Shown: positions 17,679-26,232 of the stretch, piece by piece
Numbering within the stretch: the stretch's first letter is position 1
Layout: every line of letters starts with the position of its first letter
From: Shinella kummerowiae
GTDB lineage: Bacteria; Pseudomonadota; Alphaproteobacteria; Rhizobiales; Rhizobiaceae
Reading direction: 5' to 3'
DNA: 56,644 nt
Assembly (NCBI RefSeq): GCF_009827055.1
Contig: NZ_WUMK01000018.1
Span: forward strand, 1 to 56,644
Made by a program: the position numbers and the translations under genes
The notes under the pieces: model-generated
What the model saw: the letters and a program-made list of their open reading frames with translations, nothing else
What the model was told of the DNA's origin: nothing
Databases searched by the model: none

Positions 17679-17709
17679 CTAATCGTAGATATTTTATATC
17701 CATGATTAG
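17668..17709 (+). promoter_or_regulatory. Promoter and nested palindromes, probable Rrf2 autoregulatory operator
   Basis: TTGACA at 17668-17673 is a good -35 box, with a TATTTT/TTTATA -10 region near 17690-17697. Overlapping the -10 is a perfect palindrome GATAT-TTT-ATATC at 17688-17700. Around it is a wider dyad, CTAATC at 17679-17684 and GATTAG at 17704-17709. The start codon of the Rrf2 gene is at 17720. A dyad that covers the -10 box in front of an Rrf2-family gene is a textbook position for autorepression. Confidence 0.65.
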
Positions 17710-17719
17710 GAGATGCAAC

Positions 17720-18232
17720 ATGAAACTGAGCGAAGGCGTAGAGCAGGCTATCCACTGCACGGCGTTCCTGGCGGGATTGTCTGAAGACGGCGTCCTTTCG
17801 GCGGCAGCTCTGGCCGAACTGCACGGCGTATCGACGAGCTATCTGCTGAAGCACCTGCAGGCGCTGTCCGGCGCGGGCATTGTTGCGACGACGCCGGGGC
17901 CGAAGGGTGGCTATCGGCTGGCCAAGGCGCCTAAGGACATTAGCTTTCTCGACATCGTCCTTGCGGTAGAAGGACCGGCGCCAGCTTTCCGCTGCGCGGA
18001 AATCCGCCAGCGGGGGCCGAACCCGCTGCCGCAGCGCTACTTTACCAAGCCCTGCCAGATCAACGCCGCGATGCTGAAGGCTGAGAAGGCCTATCGCGCA
18101 GAACTCGCCAATGTGTCCGTTGCGGACCTTCTGGCGGATCTCGGTGCAGACGACGACGGCGGAATCGCCGCACGAGGATGCGCCTTCCTCGAACTCCACG
18201 AACGCAAGACGGGCAATCGCGCCTCGTCATAG
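17720..18232 (+). CDS. Rrf2 family transcriptional regulator
   Basis: A 170-residue winged-helix protein of the Rrf2 family (IscR, NsrR, RirA, CymR). The recognition helix is near residues 29-50 (LAELHGVSTSYLLKHLQAL) and the wing is GPKGGYRLA at 60-68. The ATG at 17720 has AGGAG upstream; an ATG at 17702 lacks one. Only Cys92 and Cys112 lie in the region where IscR-type proteins hold three cluster cysteines, so a thiol or redox-sensing mode is more likely than a normal Fe-S cluster. It heads an operon with an NmrA-like reductase, a cupin and an AhpD-like protein, which points to an oxidant- or electrophile-responsive regulon. Confidence 0.9.
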   Translation: MKLSEGVEQAIHCTAFLAGLSEDGVLSAAALAELHGVSTSYLLKHLQALSGAGIVATTPGPKGGYRLAKAPKDISFLDIVLAVEGPAPAFRCAEIRQRGPNPLPQRYFTKPCQINAAMLKAEKAYRAELANVSVADLLADLGADDDGGIAARGCAFLELHERKTGNRASS

Positions 18233-18243
18233 GAGAAAGCACC

Positions 18244-18996
18244 ATGACCAAGATGAAGAAAGTCGTCGTCATCGGCGGCACGGGCCTGATCGGGTCGAAG
18301 GCAGTGAAACTGCTGCAGGACGCCGGTCACGAAGCCATCGTCGCAAGCTCCCGCAACGGCATCAACGCCTACACGGGCGAAGGACTGGCTGAAGCCCTCG
18401 CGGGCGCTGACGCCGTCATCGACGTGTCGAACATGATGTCCTTCGACAAGGCCGTCATCACCGACTTCTTCGACACGTCGAGCCGCAATCTGACGAGCGC
18501 CGAACAGGCCGCGGGCGTGCGTCATCACGTCGTCCTCTCGATCGTCAACGCGGACCGCCTGGCCGCTAACCCATACATGGCCGGCAAACTCGCCCAGGAA
18601 GAGGCCGTCGCAGCATCGGGCCAGGCCTACACCATCGTGCGTGCGACACAGTTCCACGAATTCACGGAGACGCTGGTGGGCGCGTACTCGGCCGACGGCG
18701 CGGTCAAAGTGCCGGATATAGACTTCCAGCCGATCGCGGCCGACGACGTCGCCGCCGCTTTGGTGGAAGCCGCGCTCGGCGAGCCGAAGAATGGACCCGT
18801 CGATCTTGCCGGACCCGAACGGGGACCGTTCGGATCCTTCATCCGGGCCTATCTCAATGCCAAGGGCGACACTCGTCCGGTCGAGGCCGACGCGGCCGTC
18901 GAATACTTCGGCGCTCCCGTTGTCACCGGCTCACTGGTTCCCGGCGGAGACTCCATCAAGGGCGCGATCACGATCGCCGAGTGGCTCAGAGCATAG
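18244..18996 (+). CDS. NmrA-like NAD(P)-binding oxidoreductase
   Basis: A 250-residue atypical short-chain dehydrogenase. It starts MTKMKKVVVIGGTGLIGSKA; the GGTGLIG loop binds the dinucleotide. The region that should hold Tyr-x3-Lys reads PYMAGKLAQEEAV, as in the NmrA/HSCARG and quinone-oxidoreductase-like group, where a Lys follows but Tyr is not always catalytic. Members bind NAD(P)(H) and act as redox sensors or reduce quinones and isoflavone-like compounds. The ATG at 18244 has an AGGAG site and lies 12 bases after the Rrf2 stop. In this operon it probably removes a reactive carbonyl or quinone. No membrane or signal segment is present. Confidence 0.87.
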   Translation: MTKMKKVVVIGGTGLIGSKAVKLLQDAGHEAIVASSRNGINAYTGEGLAEALAGADAVIDVSNMMSFDKAVITDFFDTSSRNLTSAEQAAGVRHHVVLSIVNADRLAANPYMAGKLAQEEAVAASGQAYTIVRATQFHEFTETLVGAYSADGAVKVPDIDFQPIAADDVAAALVEAALGEPKNGPVDLAGPERGPFGSFIRAYLNAKGDTRPVEADAAVEYFGAPVVTGSLVPGGDSIKGAITIAEWLRA

Positions 18997-19006
18997 GAGG
19001 GAAAGA

Positions 19007-19447
19007 ATGATGAAAGCCATGCTCTATGCCGCTACAGCACTTGCGGTCTCTCTGGCCACAGCTTCCGCTCATGACGTCGCCAATCCTGGACTTGCATATG
19101 ACACGAAGGACGCGAAGGTGAGGCTGGTTTACGACCATCCCCTCCCGGACGTTCCCGGCAAGAGCGTGAAGGGCGTTCTCGTCGAGTACGGCCCCGGCGG
19201 CTACAGTTCCGCTCATACGCATGCAAAATCCGCCTTGATCTATGCGACGGTTCTCGAAGGTGCGATCCTAAGCGCCGTGAACGGTGGCGAGACGAAGACC
19301 TTCACTGCCGGCCAGAACTTCACAGAGCTGCCGGGCGACCGCCACGACGTCAGCGCCAACGCCAGCAAGACCGAGCCGGCGAAGCTGCTCGCCGTCTTTG
19401 TCGTCGATACCGATGACACCGCCCTGACGACGCCGCGCAAGCCGTAG
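19007..19447 (+). CDS. Exported cupin-domain protein
   Basis: A 146-residue protein with an N-terminal signal peptide (ATALAVSLATASAHD, cleavage near ASA) followed by one cupin barrel. The metal-site motif is HTHAKSALIYATVLEG, and a second histidine comes later in GDRHDVS. Single-domain cupins of this kind may be dioxygenases, isomerases or sensors; nothing here decides which. The ATG at 19007 has a perfect AGGAGG site and sits 11 bases after the reductase stop, with a second ATG just behind it. Its periplasmic location contrasts with the cytoplasmic partners of the operon, so it may handle the same oxidant outside. Confidence 0.85.
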   Translation: MMKAMLYAATALAVSLATASAHDVANPGLAYDTKDAKVRLVYDHPLPDVPGKSVKGVLVEYGPGGYSSAHTHAKSALIYATVLEGAILSAVNGGETKTFTAGQNFTELPGDRHDVSANASKTEPAKLLAVFVVDTDDTALTTPRKP

Positions 19448-19541
19448 CGCTACCTACCAGATCCACCCCCTCACCTACCGCACAAGCAACGACGGTTTCT
19501 CCGGCGAACGGAGAACCGTGTCCACGAGAAAGGAAAACAAT

Positions 19542-19988
19542 ATGTCCCGCATGAACTGGTCCGAAGTCGCCCCCGAGGGTGCGAAAGCGCTCTTCGGCGT
19601 CCATCACTACGTCACCAAGAAAACGAACCTACCTGAAGAGCTGATTCATCTCGTCTTCCTGCGCGTGTCGCAGATCAACGGCTGCGCCCATTGCATCGAC
19701 ATGCATAGTCGCGATCTGCGCAAGACGATGTCCGTAGACAAGATCACTCTGCTGCCGGTCTGGGACGAGGTGCCTCACCTGTTCAGCGAGCAGGAACGAG
19801 TAGCGCTGGCCTGGGCTGAAGAAGTCACGAATGTCAGCCAGACCCACGCCTCCGACGAGGCCTATGCCGCCGCCGCCGGCGTATTCGAACCGAAGGATCT
19901 CGTCGATCTGACGATCACCATCGCCGCGATGAACGCCTTCAACCGGCTCGGCGCCCCGTTCCGGCTTCCGGTGGCGGCCAAGGCCTGA
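19542..19988 (+). CDS. Carboxymuconolactone decarboxylase / AhpD-like protein
   Basis: A 148-residue helical protein of the AhpD-like fold. The active-site motif is Cys48-Ala-His-Cys51 with His55 (NGCAHCIDMHSRD), the same E/C-x2-C-x3-H pattern that gives AhpD its peroxidase activity through a disulphide. The ATG at 19542 follows AGGAAAA. It lies 94 bases after the cupin gene on the same strand and is probably the last gene of the Rrf2 operon. A loose stem (ACACC.CCTG with CAGGGTGT, 20014-20051) follows and may end transcription. Likely role: reduction of organic hydroperoxides or quinone-type electrophiles. A true decarboxylase role is unlikely with this motif. Confidence 0.9.
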   Translation: MSRMNWSEVAPEGAKALFGVHHYVTKKTNLPEELIHLVFLRVSQINGCAHCIDMHSRDLRKTMSVDKITLLPVWDEVPHLFSEQERVALAWAEEVTNVSQTHASDEAYAAAAGVFEPKDLVDLTITIAAMNAFNRLGAPFRLPVAAKA

Positions 19989-20257
19989 TCGCGCTAGCAG
20001 CGCAACGCATAGACACCTCCCTGCCGGGCCGTCGAGGTCCGACAGGGTGTTTCGGCCTGCAGTGGCGATGCGACCATCCGCGTCGCCATCTCCTAGAGGC
20101 GAAAAGGCATTATCCGGATCGACCACGTCATTAGGTTTTTGAAGGTAAGCCGCTGTTTTACCTTTGCGTGATACCGACCGACCAGGACGTAGCCGGTCTT
20201 CGACAGCCCGAATTCCTCGCCCTGGCAACCGCAAAACGCTCCTGTGCCGATATGTGC

Positions 20258-21235
20258 TCAGCCTCGACGATCACCTACTGACAAGCCGGTCAACTGTTCC
20301 GAAAGCAGCCACAGCCGTTCAGCAGCCTGTGGATCCATGACCCAAGGTGCCACACCTCTAGTCCCATCCGTCTCCTTCTGCGGCAGGGCGACTTCGCAAT
20401 CTTCGCAGTAGACGCCGCCGATACCGTCGAGTTCGGGCCGCGTTGCTGCCCACACGCTTGTTGCTGCGCCTTGTTCCGGCGTCTTGAGGTCAAGTGCGGG
20501 GTCGACCCGACGATTGCCATTCTCGTCGTAGACATCAAAAGAGTTGATCTCGTCTTCGGTAAGATGGCGGGCGAGATCGGTCAGGATGACGCCGGGGTGC
20601 AACGAAAATGCCCGCACGCCAAGCGCGGCTCCGCGGCGATCAAGTTCCAGCGCGAACAATGCATTTGCCGTCTTTGCCTGGCCATAGGCCTGCCACTTGT
20701 CATAGGCGCGCGTCCGGAAATCAATGTCGTCGAAATCGACCGGCCCGATTTGGTGGCCGCGCGATGACACAGAGACCACCCGCGCGCCGTCTGCCTTGAC
20801 AAGTGCTGGCCACAGGCCTGCAACCAACCGGAAATGACCAAGATGATTGGTGGCGAACTGGCTTTCGTGGCCGTCCTGATCGCGCGCAAGCGGCGTTGCC
20901 ATGATGCCGGCGCTGTTGACCAGAATTGAGATCGGCATGCCCGCCGCAACGATCCTGCCGGCAAAGGCGGCAACCGATGCGGGATCCGCAAGATCCATCG
21001 CTTCGATAACGACATTGTCGATACCGGCAAGCGTGCGTTCGGCCTTTTCGCGATTGCGAGCCGGTACGATGACACGAGCGCCGGCACCAGCGAGCGCCCG
21101 CGTCGTCTCGACGCCGAGACCGGAATAGCCGCCCGTGACGATCGCCGTCTTGCCGGAAAGGTCAATACCCTCGGTAACCTTGCGTGCCGCGCTGGATGCG
21201 CTGAAACGAGATCCAATAGGTTTCTGTTCGGACAT
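20258..21235 (-). CDS. Short-chain dehydrogenase/reductase (retinol dehydrogenase-like)
   Basis: A 325-residue SDR. TGGYSGLG at 34-41 binds the cofactor, NSAGIM is the structural Asn motif, and the catalytic residues are Ser in VSVSSRGHQ and Tyr/Lys in YGQAKTANAL. The N- and C-terminal extensions beyond 250 residues are typical of the WWOX/retinol-dehydrogenase-like group. The ATG at 21235 has GGAGTAAC upstream. It faces the AraC gene at 21327 across 91 bases, so that regulator probably controls it. The physiological substrate is unknown; such enzymes in these regions are often carbonyl reductases induced by toxic aldehydes or ketones. Confidence 0.9.
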   Translation of the reverse strand: MSEQKPIGSRFSASSAARKVTEGIDLSGKTAIVTGGYSGLGVETTRALAGAGARVIVPARNREKAERTLAGIDNVVIEAMDLADPASVAAFAGRIVAAGMPISILVNSAGIMATPLARDQDGHESQFATNHLGHFRLVAGLWPALVKADGARVVSVSSRGHQIGPVDFDDIDFRTRAYDKWQAYGQAKTANALFALELDRRGAALGVRAFSLHPGVILTDLARHLTEDEINSFDVYDENGNRRVDPALDLKTPEQGAATSVWAATRPELDGIGGVYCEDCEVALPQKETDGTRGVAPWVMDPQAAERLWLLSEQLTGLSVGDRRG

Positions 21236-21326
21236 GTTGTTACTCCTTCATTTGTGACGCTGGTGTCCGTCCCCTATATCGGGTAGTTTCTCGGAGCCCC
21301 CAGCCTGCAGGATCCGGATTTCTGTC

Positions 21327-22268
21327 GTGATCGTCCAAAACGTACAGGATCCCTTGTCCGACGTGCTCAGCGCCATCGATGCGCGCGCGCTGTTCTCCGT
21401 GCGTTTTGCAGCCGGAGGCGCGTGGTCTGTTGCTTTTCCACCACCGGGCTACCTCAAGTTCAATGCAGTCCGTGAAGGCTTTGCCTGGCTGATCTCGGAG
21501 GGAGACGCACCCTTGCGCATTGAAGCCGGCGACTGTCTTGTGGTCAGCGGCAAGGCGTTTACGCTTTGCAGCGATCCCAACGTGAAGCCGATAGCGGCGG
21601 CAGAGGTATTCGCTGGGGGCAATCTCGATGTCTCAGTGGGCGATGGTCGGGATTTCGTGCTCCTCGGCGGCAGCGTCAACCTCGATACCGTCGATGGCTC
21701 ACTCCTCACCGACGCCCTGCCGCCTGTTGTAGTGATTGAGCACGAAGAGGCCGGACCGATTGGCTGGCTGCTCGAACAGTTGGACCTGGAGTGGAACAGC
21801 GCAGCACCGGGCGCCCGCGTCGCCTGCAACGACCTGCTGCGGCTGGTCTTTATCCATGTACTACGTGCTTACATGGCACGCCAGACAGCCCAGCATCCCG
21901 GCTGGCTCGCCGGCCTTGCGGATGCCCGTCTGGCGCCGGCACTGCGGGCCATCCACGCCGATCCATCGCGCCGCTGGACAGTGGAGGCGCTGGCGTCTCT
22001 TGCCGGCCAGTCCCGCTCCGGATTTGCCGAAAGATTTCGTGCCACCGTTGGAGCATCGCCGATCGACTATCTCGCGGGTTGGAGGATGCGGCTTGCCGCA
22101 GCTCGGCTGAGGCGTGGCAACGAGCCGGTGCCACGGATTGCACAGGCGCTCGGCTACGCGTCCGACAGTGCTTTTGCAGCCAGCTTCCGCCGCGTCCTAG
22201 GGCAATCGCCCGCGCGTTACCGCAGTCTTTATCGTGACAAGATGCGGAGTGAGGTTGCCAACTCGTGA
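21327..22268 (+). CDS. AraC family regulator with cupin-type sensor domain
   Basis: A 313-residue regulator. Residues ~1-180 are an AraC_binding_2/cupin_6-type ligand domain (LIEAGDCLVV-like RIEAGDCLVVSGK), and residues ~205-300 form the double helix-turn-helix: WTVEALASLAGQSRSGFAERF, then PVPRIAQALGYASDSAFAASFRR (shown in parts). The start used is GTG at 21327. This subgroup usually lies next to and activates a short-chain dehydrogenase, as here with the divergent gene at 21235. The stop is followed by a 302-bp gap before the convergent hydrolase gene. Confidence 0.88.
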   Translation: MIVQNVQDPLSDVLSAIDARALFSVRFAAGGAWSVAFPPPGYLKFNAVREGFAWLISEGDAPLRIEAGDCLVVSGKAFTLCSDPNVKPIAAAEVFAGGNLDVSVGDGRDFVLLGGSVNLDTVDGSLLTDALPPVVVIEHEEAGPIGWLLEQLDLEWNSAAPGARVACNDLLRLVFIHVLRAYMARQTAQHPGWLAGLADARLAPALRAIHADPSRRWTVEALASLAGQSRSGFAERFRATVGASPIDYLAGWRMRLAAARLRRGNEPVPRIAQALGYASDSAFAASFRRVLGQSPARYRSLYRDKMRSEVANS

Positions 22269-22570
22269 TTGCTGCCTTGCCCCGTCGAATACAAAGGCAA
22301 AGCAAGTCGGCACTATCCGTGACCGCTTCCGGTCCGAAACCCGTGCCGCCACATAGGCACTGGTATGAACCGAACCGCTGGACATCGACCAAGTCTCCGA
22401 CTGCGATACCACTGCCCGCCACAAGACTCTTTTATGGCAACCAGTCCACAAGCGTTCCGGAGCAGGCGTGGCAGGCTTCCAGAACAACCAGATTCCGGCG
22501 CAAATCGATGGATGCTAAAGGGTGAAGCTTCCAGCAACCAGTACGGCAGTTGCCGGAAGCCAGCGGCGTT
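22269..22570. other. Convergent intergenic interval, nothing recognised
   Basis: The space between the AraC stop and the stop of the minus-strand hydrolase holds no recognised gene, repeat or clear terminator. Minus-strand frames crossing it (for example around 22313-22537) show no family motifs. Confidence 0.4.
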
Positions 22571-23542
22571 TTACTTCGCGACCTTGCGATCAAGGAAGCT
22601 TCGAATGAGCGGCGCCATCTCGTCCAGCTTGTCTTCAAGCGCAAAATGTCCCGTGTCGATCAGATGGAACTCAGCTTCAGGAAGGTCACGCAGATAGGGA
22701 TGTGCGCCTTCTTCCGGGAAGATCTGGTCGTTCTTGCCCCAGACGATCAGCGTCGGCGGCTTACGGTCGCGGAAGAAGGCCTGGATCTGCGGATAAAGAG
22801 GCAGGTTGGTGCGGTAGTCATAGAACAGGTCGAGCTGGATATCGTTGTTGCCAGGCCGGTCAAGTAGAGCCTGATCATGGACCCAGTTGTCGGGGCTGAC
22901 GCGGGTCAGGTCCTTGACGCCGTCGGTGTACTGGAATTTGGTCGTTTCAGGTGAGACAAGCACGGAGAGCGCTTCGCGGTCCTTCTTCGCGCCCGATTTC
23001 CAGTAGGCGCGGATCGGGTTCCAGAAATCACGAATGCCTTCATCATAGGCATTGCCGTTCTGGACGATCAGGCCGGTGACGCGGTCCGGGTGCTTGAGCG
23101 CCAGCCGGTAGCCGACAGGTGCACCGTAATCCATGACATACATCGAATATTTGGCAGCACCGCGCCTGGTCAGCAGCGTATCGACGATATCGGCATAGTG
23201 GCCGAAGGAATATTCGAATTTTGTGTGGTCCGGCGCATCGCTCTGGCCGAAGCCCGGATAGTCAGGGGCGATGACGCGGTAGCGATCTGCGAGCAACGGG
23301 ATCAGGTTGCGAAACATGTGGGACGATGTCGGAAAGCCGTGAAGCAGCACGACGACGGGGCCATCGGCCGGGCCGGCTTCGCGATAGAAGACGTTGACGC
23401 CATCGATCTTCATGGAGCGATAATGGATCGTTGCAGGCGCCTGGTGCGTGATGGCGGGTGTTTCGGCGAAGGCTATCGTGGCTGGAGCGAAAGCAAAGAT
23501 GCTGGCGGATGCGAGAAGCAGTGCGGCGAGAGTCCGAGACAT
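22571..23542 (-). CDS. Exported epoxide-hydrolase/dehalogenase-like alpha/beta hydrolase
   Basis: A 323-residue enzyme with a signal peptide ([23 protein letters not shown], cut near residue 26). The alpha/beta-hydrolase core has HGFP at 68-71, the nucleophile Asp138 in YVMDYGAP (Asp rather than Ser, as in epoxide hydrolases and haloalkane dehalogenases), acid Asp in WGKNDQIFP, and base His in DTGHFALED. The reaction would open an epoxide or displace halogen through an ester intermediate; the epoxide branch is favoured by PxPD-like context but not certain. Export to the periplasm is uncommon for this family. The ATG at 23542 follows AGGAGAACCACA. The LysR gene at 23726 lies upstream on the same strand. 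Confidence 0.87.
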   Translation of the reverse strand: MSRTLAALLLASASIFAFAPATIAFAETPAITHQAPATIHYRSMKIDGVNVFYREAGPADGPVVVLLHGFPTSSHMFRNLIPLLADRYRVIAPDYPGFGQSDAPDHTKFEYSFGHYADIVDTLLTRRGAAKYSMYVMDYGAPVGYRLALKHPDRVTGLIVQNGNAYDEGIRDFWNPIRAYWKSGAKKDREALSVLVSPETTKFQYTDGVKDLTRVSPDNWVHDQALLDRPGNNDIQLDLFYDYRTNLPLYPQIQAFFRDRKPPTLIVWGKNDQIFPEEGAHPYLRDLPEAEFHLIDTGHFALEDKLDEMAPLIRSFLDRKVAK

Positions 23543-23725
23543 TGTGGTTCTCCTCAGGAGTGATTGCGGGCGGCTTGTTGCCTGCAGCCACCATCGCTCT
23601 TTCGGCCTGGAGGGAGAATGCTCGTACTCGACAAGGGATTATTGCATCACGTGATATGAGTGCGGCGCAATGGGCGTGGCACGGGCAACCCGAGCGGCGA
23701 CTGTTTGACCCAGAATAGGCAGATA

Positions 23726-24616
23726 TCAATTCAAAAGCCGGTTCTCGCGTAATCTGCTTGCCGCCATGTCAACGAAGGCGCGGACCTTTGCTGGGGCATG
23801 CCGTCCTTCAGGGTGGAGTATATGAATTGGCAAAGCGGGTTCTTCGAACTCGCTGAGGACGATCTGCAGTTCTCCAGCGACGAGGGCTGGACCAATCTGG
23901 TAGTTGAGAACCCTGGTCAGCCCCCATCCCTCACGTGCGGACTGTATCGCCGCTTCGTTCGTGTTGCATTGCAGAGCCGCATCGACAAATACGCGCAGAT
24001 CGTTGCCAAAATTCCACTCAGGTGAAGCCCATGCCGCTGTCGATGCAGCGATGCGATGGTCTTTCAGATCGTCTGGCGAATTCGGAACGCCGTAGCGCTC
24101 GAAATATTTCGGCGAACCGCACATGACGCGTCGGACACTTCCGACCTTGACGGCAGAGAGATTTGAATCCGGGAGATGGCCGATACGCACAGCGACATCG
24201 ATCCCCTCCTCCACGATGTTGACCGGTCGATCGATGAAGAGGGTCTTGGCTTTCATGGTCGCGTATGTGTCGAGATAGCTCGTCACGATCGGGAGGACGT
24301 ACATTTGGCCGAACAGCGCTGACGCGGTTATCGACAGAGTTCCCGTCGGCGTAGCATAGGAGCCGCCGGCGGCGGCCTCTGCTTCAGCGATATCGGCCAA
24401 AATCCGGCGGCAGTCTTCGAAATAACGAACGCCCGCTTCGGTCATCTTCACCGAGCGGGTGGTTCGCACAAGAAGTCGCGCGCCAATCAGGTCTTCGAGC
24501 GAGGCAACCGCTCTAGTGACGGCAGGCGCGCTCATGAACATCTGGCGAGCGGTGTCTGCGAAGCTCTCGGTTTCGGCGACCTTCACAAAGATCCTCATTG
24601 CCTGCCACCGATCCAT
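23726..24616 (-). CDS. LysR family transcriptional regulator
   Basis: A 296-residue LysR regulator of the DhcR/PgrR-like group, opening MDRWQAMRIFVKVAETESFA with the helix-turn-helix at residues ~17-40 (MSAPAVTRAVASLED). The ATG at 24616 is preferred since GGGG lies six bases upstream; ATG at 24622 and TTG at 24628 are alternatives. The sensor domain contains the LPDSNLSAVKVG segment usual for this group. It lies between the hydrolase gene and the small stress-gene operon, all on the minus strand, so it may control either. The short N-terminal MxxW start is typical of regulators of SDR, hydrolase and efflux genes. Confidence 0.9.
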   Translation of the reverse strand: MDRWQAMRIFVKVAETESFADTARQMFMSAPAVTRAVASLEDLIGARLLVRTTRSVKMTEAGVRYFEDCRRILADIAEAEAAAGGSYATPTGTLSITASALFGQMYVLPIVTSYLDTYATMKAKTLFIDRPVNIVEEGIDVAVRIGHLPDSNLSAVKVGSVRRVMCGSPKYFERYGVPNSPDDLKDHRIAASTAAWASPEWNFGNDLRVFVDAALQCNTNEAAIQSAREGWGLTRVLNYQIGPALVAGELQIVLSEFEEPALPIHILHPEGRHAPAKVRAFVDMAASRLRENRLLN

Positions 24617-24688
24617 CCGCATCCCCAATCACGTTTGTTTCCAGCACCTTAAGTGCTCGGAACCGAAGCCTCAAGAGGCAACTGACGT

Positions 24689-24994
24689 TCAGGCGGTCTG
24701 CGCACGAAGAGAAAGTGCGAGGCATTCTATTTCCTCACAGGTTTCCTTGGAAAAGCCGGCGTCTCGCGCGCGCTGGCGCGTTTCGCGACAGGCATGCAGA
24801 GCAAGTGACACAGCGATCGATGTATGGAAGTCGAAGCTTGAACCGCGCCTTGCCACGTCCATCTCGGCGCCAGTCATGCCAAGGGCACGACCGGCTTCTT
24901 CTTGTTTCGCGAATTGGCTCGGCATCGCATTGTTTGCGGTTAGGGCGAGCTCTATCGAGAGCCTCACGCGAGGATCGATTGGCGACCTGCCCAT
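24689..24994 (-). CDS. Small hypothetical protein, possibly AhpD-fold
   Basis: A 101-residue soluble protein opening MGRSPIDPRVRLSIELAL. The helical pattern (a long amphipathic stretch, then RRGSSFDFHTSIAVSLAL) recalls a carboxymuconolactone-decarboxylase-like fold, but the Cys-x2-Cys motif is absent, so the fold call is tentative and no activity can be assigned. The start has GAGGAGAT upstream. It is the last of five minus-strand genes from GST at 28961 downward, with only 24 bases to the DUF1348 gene, so it is probably co-transcribed with them. Confidence 0.6.
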   Translation of the reverse strand: MGRSPIDPRVRLSIELALTANNAMPSQFAKQEEAGRALGMTGAEMDVARRGSSFDFHTSIAVSLALHACRETRQRARDAGFSKETCEEIECLALSLRAQTA

Positions 24995-25018
24995 TGTTTC
25001 ATCTCCTCGAGTTAGGCC

Positions 25019-25483
25019 TTAAAAGCCGAAATCGCTGAGGCCAGGGTGATCATCAGGCCGGCGGCCCAGCGGCCAACGAAACTTGCGATCGGCTTCCGCG
25101 ATCGGGTGTTCGTTGATGCTGGCGTGACGTTCCCGCATCAGGCCGTCTTCGGCGAATTCCCAGTTCTCGTTGCCATAGGCGCGAAACCACTGGCCGCTGT
25201 AATCGCGATACTCATAGGCATACCGGACGGCAATGCGATTTCCAGTGAAGGCCCAGAGTTCCTTGATGAGACGATAGTCGAGTTCCTTGTTCCACTTGCG
25301 GGTCAGGAAGGCCTCCGCCTCGGCGCGGTTCTTTGCGAACTCGGCGCGGTTGCGCCAGCGCGTGTCGAGCGTATAGGCGAGCGCTACCTTGGCAGGATCG
25401 CGACTATTCCAGCCATCTTCGGCAAGCCGGACCTTTTCGATGGCACTCTCTCTGGTGAATGGGGGAAGCGGCGGACGAGACAT
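25019..25483 (-). CDS. DUF1348 (NTF2-like) family protein
   Basis: A 154-residue protein of the DUF1348 family, recognisable from [22 protein letters not shown], the [18 protein letters not shown] stretch (shown in part) and [21 protein letters not shown]. The fold is NTF2-like, a cone that holds small hydrophobic ligands, with no known reaction. It is one of several small stress-associated proteins in this stretch. The ATG at 25483 has an AGAGGAAC site. It sits 76 bases after the AhpD-like gene on the same strand and is very likely in the same operon. Confidence 0.9.
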   Translation of the reverse strand: MSRPPLPPFTRESAIEKVRLAEDGWNSRDPAKVALAYTLDTRWRNRAEFAKNRAEAEAFLTRKWNKELDYRLIKELWAFTGNRIAVRYAYEYRDYSGQWFRAYGNENWEFAEDGLMRERHASINEHPIAEADRKFRWPLGRRPDDHPGLSDFGF

Positions 25484-25559
25484 GGAAAAGTTCCTCTGGG
25501 GTTGATGGTTGACCTTCGGGCCGGAGGCGGTACGTCTTGCATCGCCTCAAGGCCAGACG

Positions 25560-26108
25560 TCAGGCAGCCGCGCGATTAATGCTAGGGAAGTCGATTTCTG
25601 TGTCGAGGGCCTCGTTCACATAATTCGTGAAGGTATTGAGGGCGACATGCGCGATGATCTCGACGAGCTCGGCGTCGCTGTACCCTGCATCACGGACCTT
25701 GGCGATTTCTGCTGGCGCGACGGAACCGCGAGCCACTGTCAGTGCCCGGGCAAATTCGACGGCAGCCGCCGCCTTGGGGTCGTTCGACGTGCCGTTGCGG
25801 TTGGCGGCGATCTCGCTCTCGTCGAGCTTGGCGAACTTCGTGCCCGTGAAGGTGTGGGCCGAGAGGCAGTAGTCACAACCGTTGGCTTCCGCCATGGCGA
25901 GCGCAATGCGTTCACGGGTGGCCGGCGGCAGCTTGCCCTTGCCGAGTGCCCCCTGGAGCGACGTCAGGCCCGTCAATGCGGCAGGGCTGTTGGACACCAG
26001 CCGGAAGATGTTCGGAACGGAGCCGGTCTGCTTCTGGATGATCTCGAGGATCGGACGGGACGCTTCCGGAGCGTCTTCGATGGTGGCCGGGGTAGGAATG
26101 CGTGACAT
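25560..26108 (-). CDS. Carboxymuconolactone decarboxylase family (peroxidase-related) protein
   Basis: A 182-residue AhpD-like protein with active-site motif Cys78-Asp-Tyr-Cys81 and His85 (NGCDYCLSAHTF), preceded by MAEANG. It matches the alkylhydroperoxidase-related group with the IPTPATIEDAPEASRPILE start. Expected activity is thiol-dependent removal of organic peroxides. An AGGAGATTACA site precedes the ATG at 26108. The next upstream gene, the 685-residue flavo-iron-sulphur fusion, ends 124 bases away. Reductant could in principle come from that neighbour, although AhpD proteins normally take electrons from lipoyl or thioredoxin partners. Confidence 0.92.
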   Translation of the reverse strand: MSRIPTPATIEDAPEASRPILEIIQKQTGSVPNIFRLVSNSPAALTGLTSLQGALGKGKLPPATRERIALAMAEANGCDYCLSAHTFTGTKFAKLDESEIAANRNGTSNDPKAAAAVEFARALTVARGSVAPAEIAKVRDAGYSDAELVEIIAHVALNTFTNYVNEALDTEIDFPSINRAAA

Positions 26109-26232
26109 TGTAATCTCCTTTTTCGGTTGAGAGAGACGTTGCTCTCTTGAGATTGAATATGATCCGGTGGCGCAACTTGCTGAAGATCGAAAGGAAACAA
26201 GGAACTGTTACGCTGGACGCAGCAATCGCCTC

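Noticed and set aside
17200..17760. Minus-strand frame across the terminator and Rrf2 promoter
   Set aside because: No recognised domain, no ribosome site, and it crosses a strong terminator and an operator.
25509..26105. 198-residue plus-strand frame opposite the AhpD-like gene
   Set aside because: Antisense of a gene with clear active-site motif; no family similarity.
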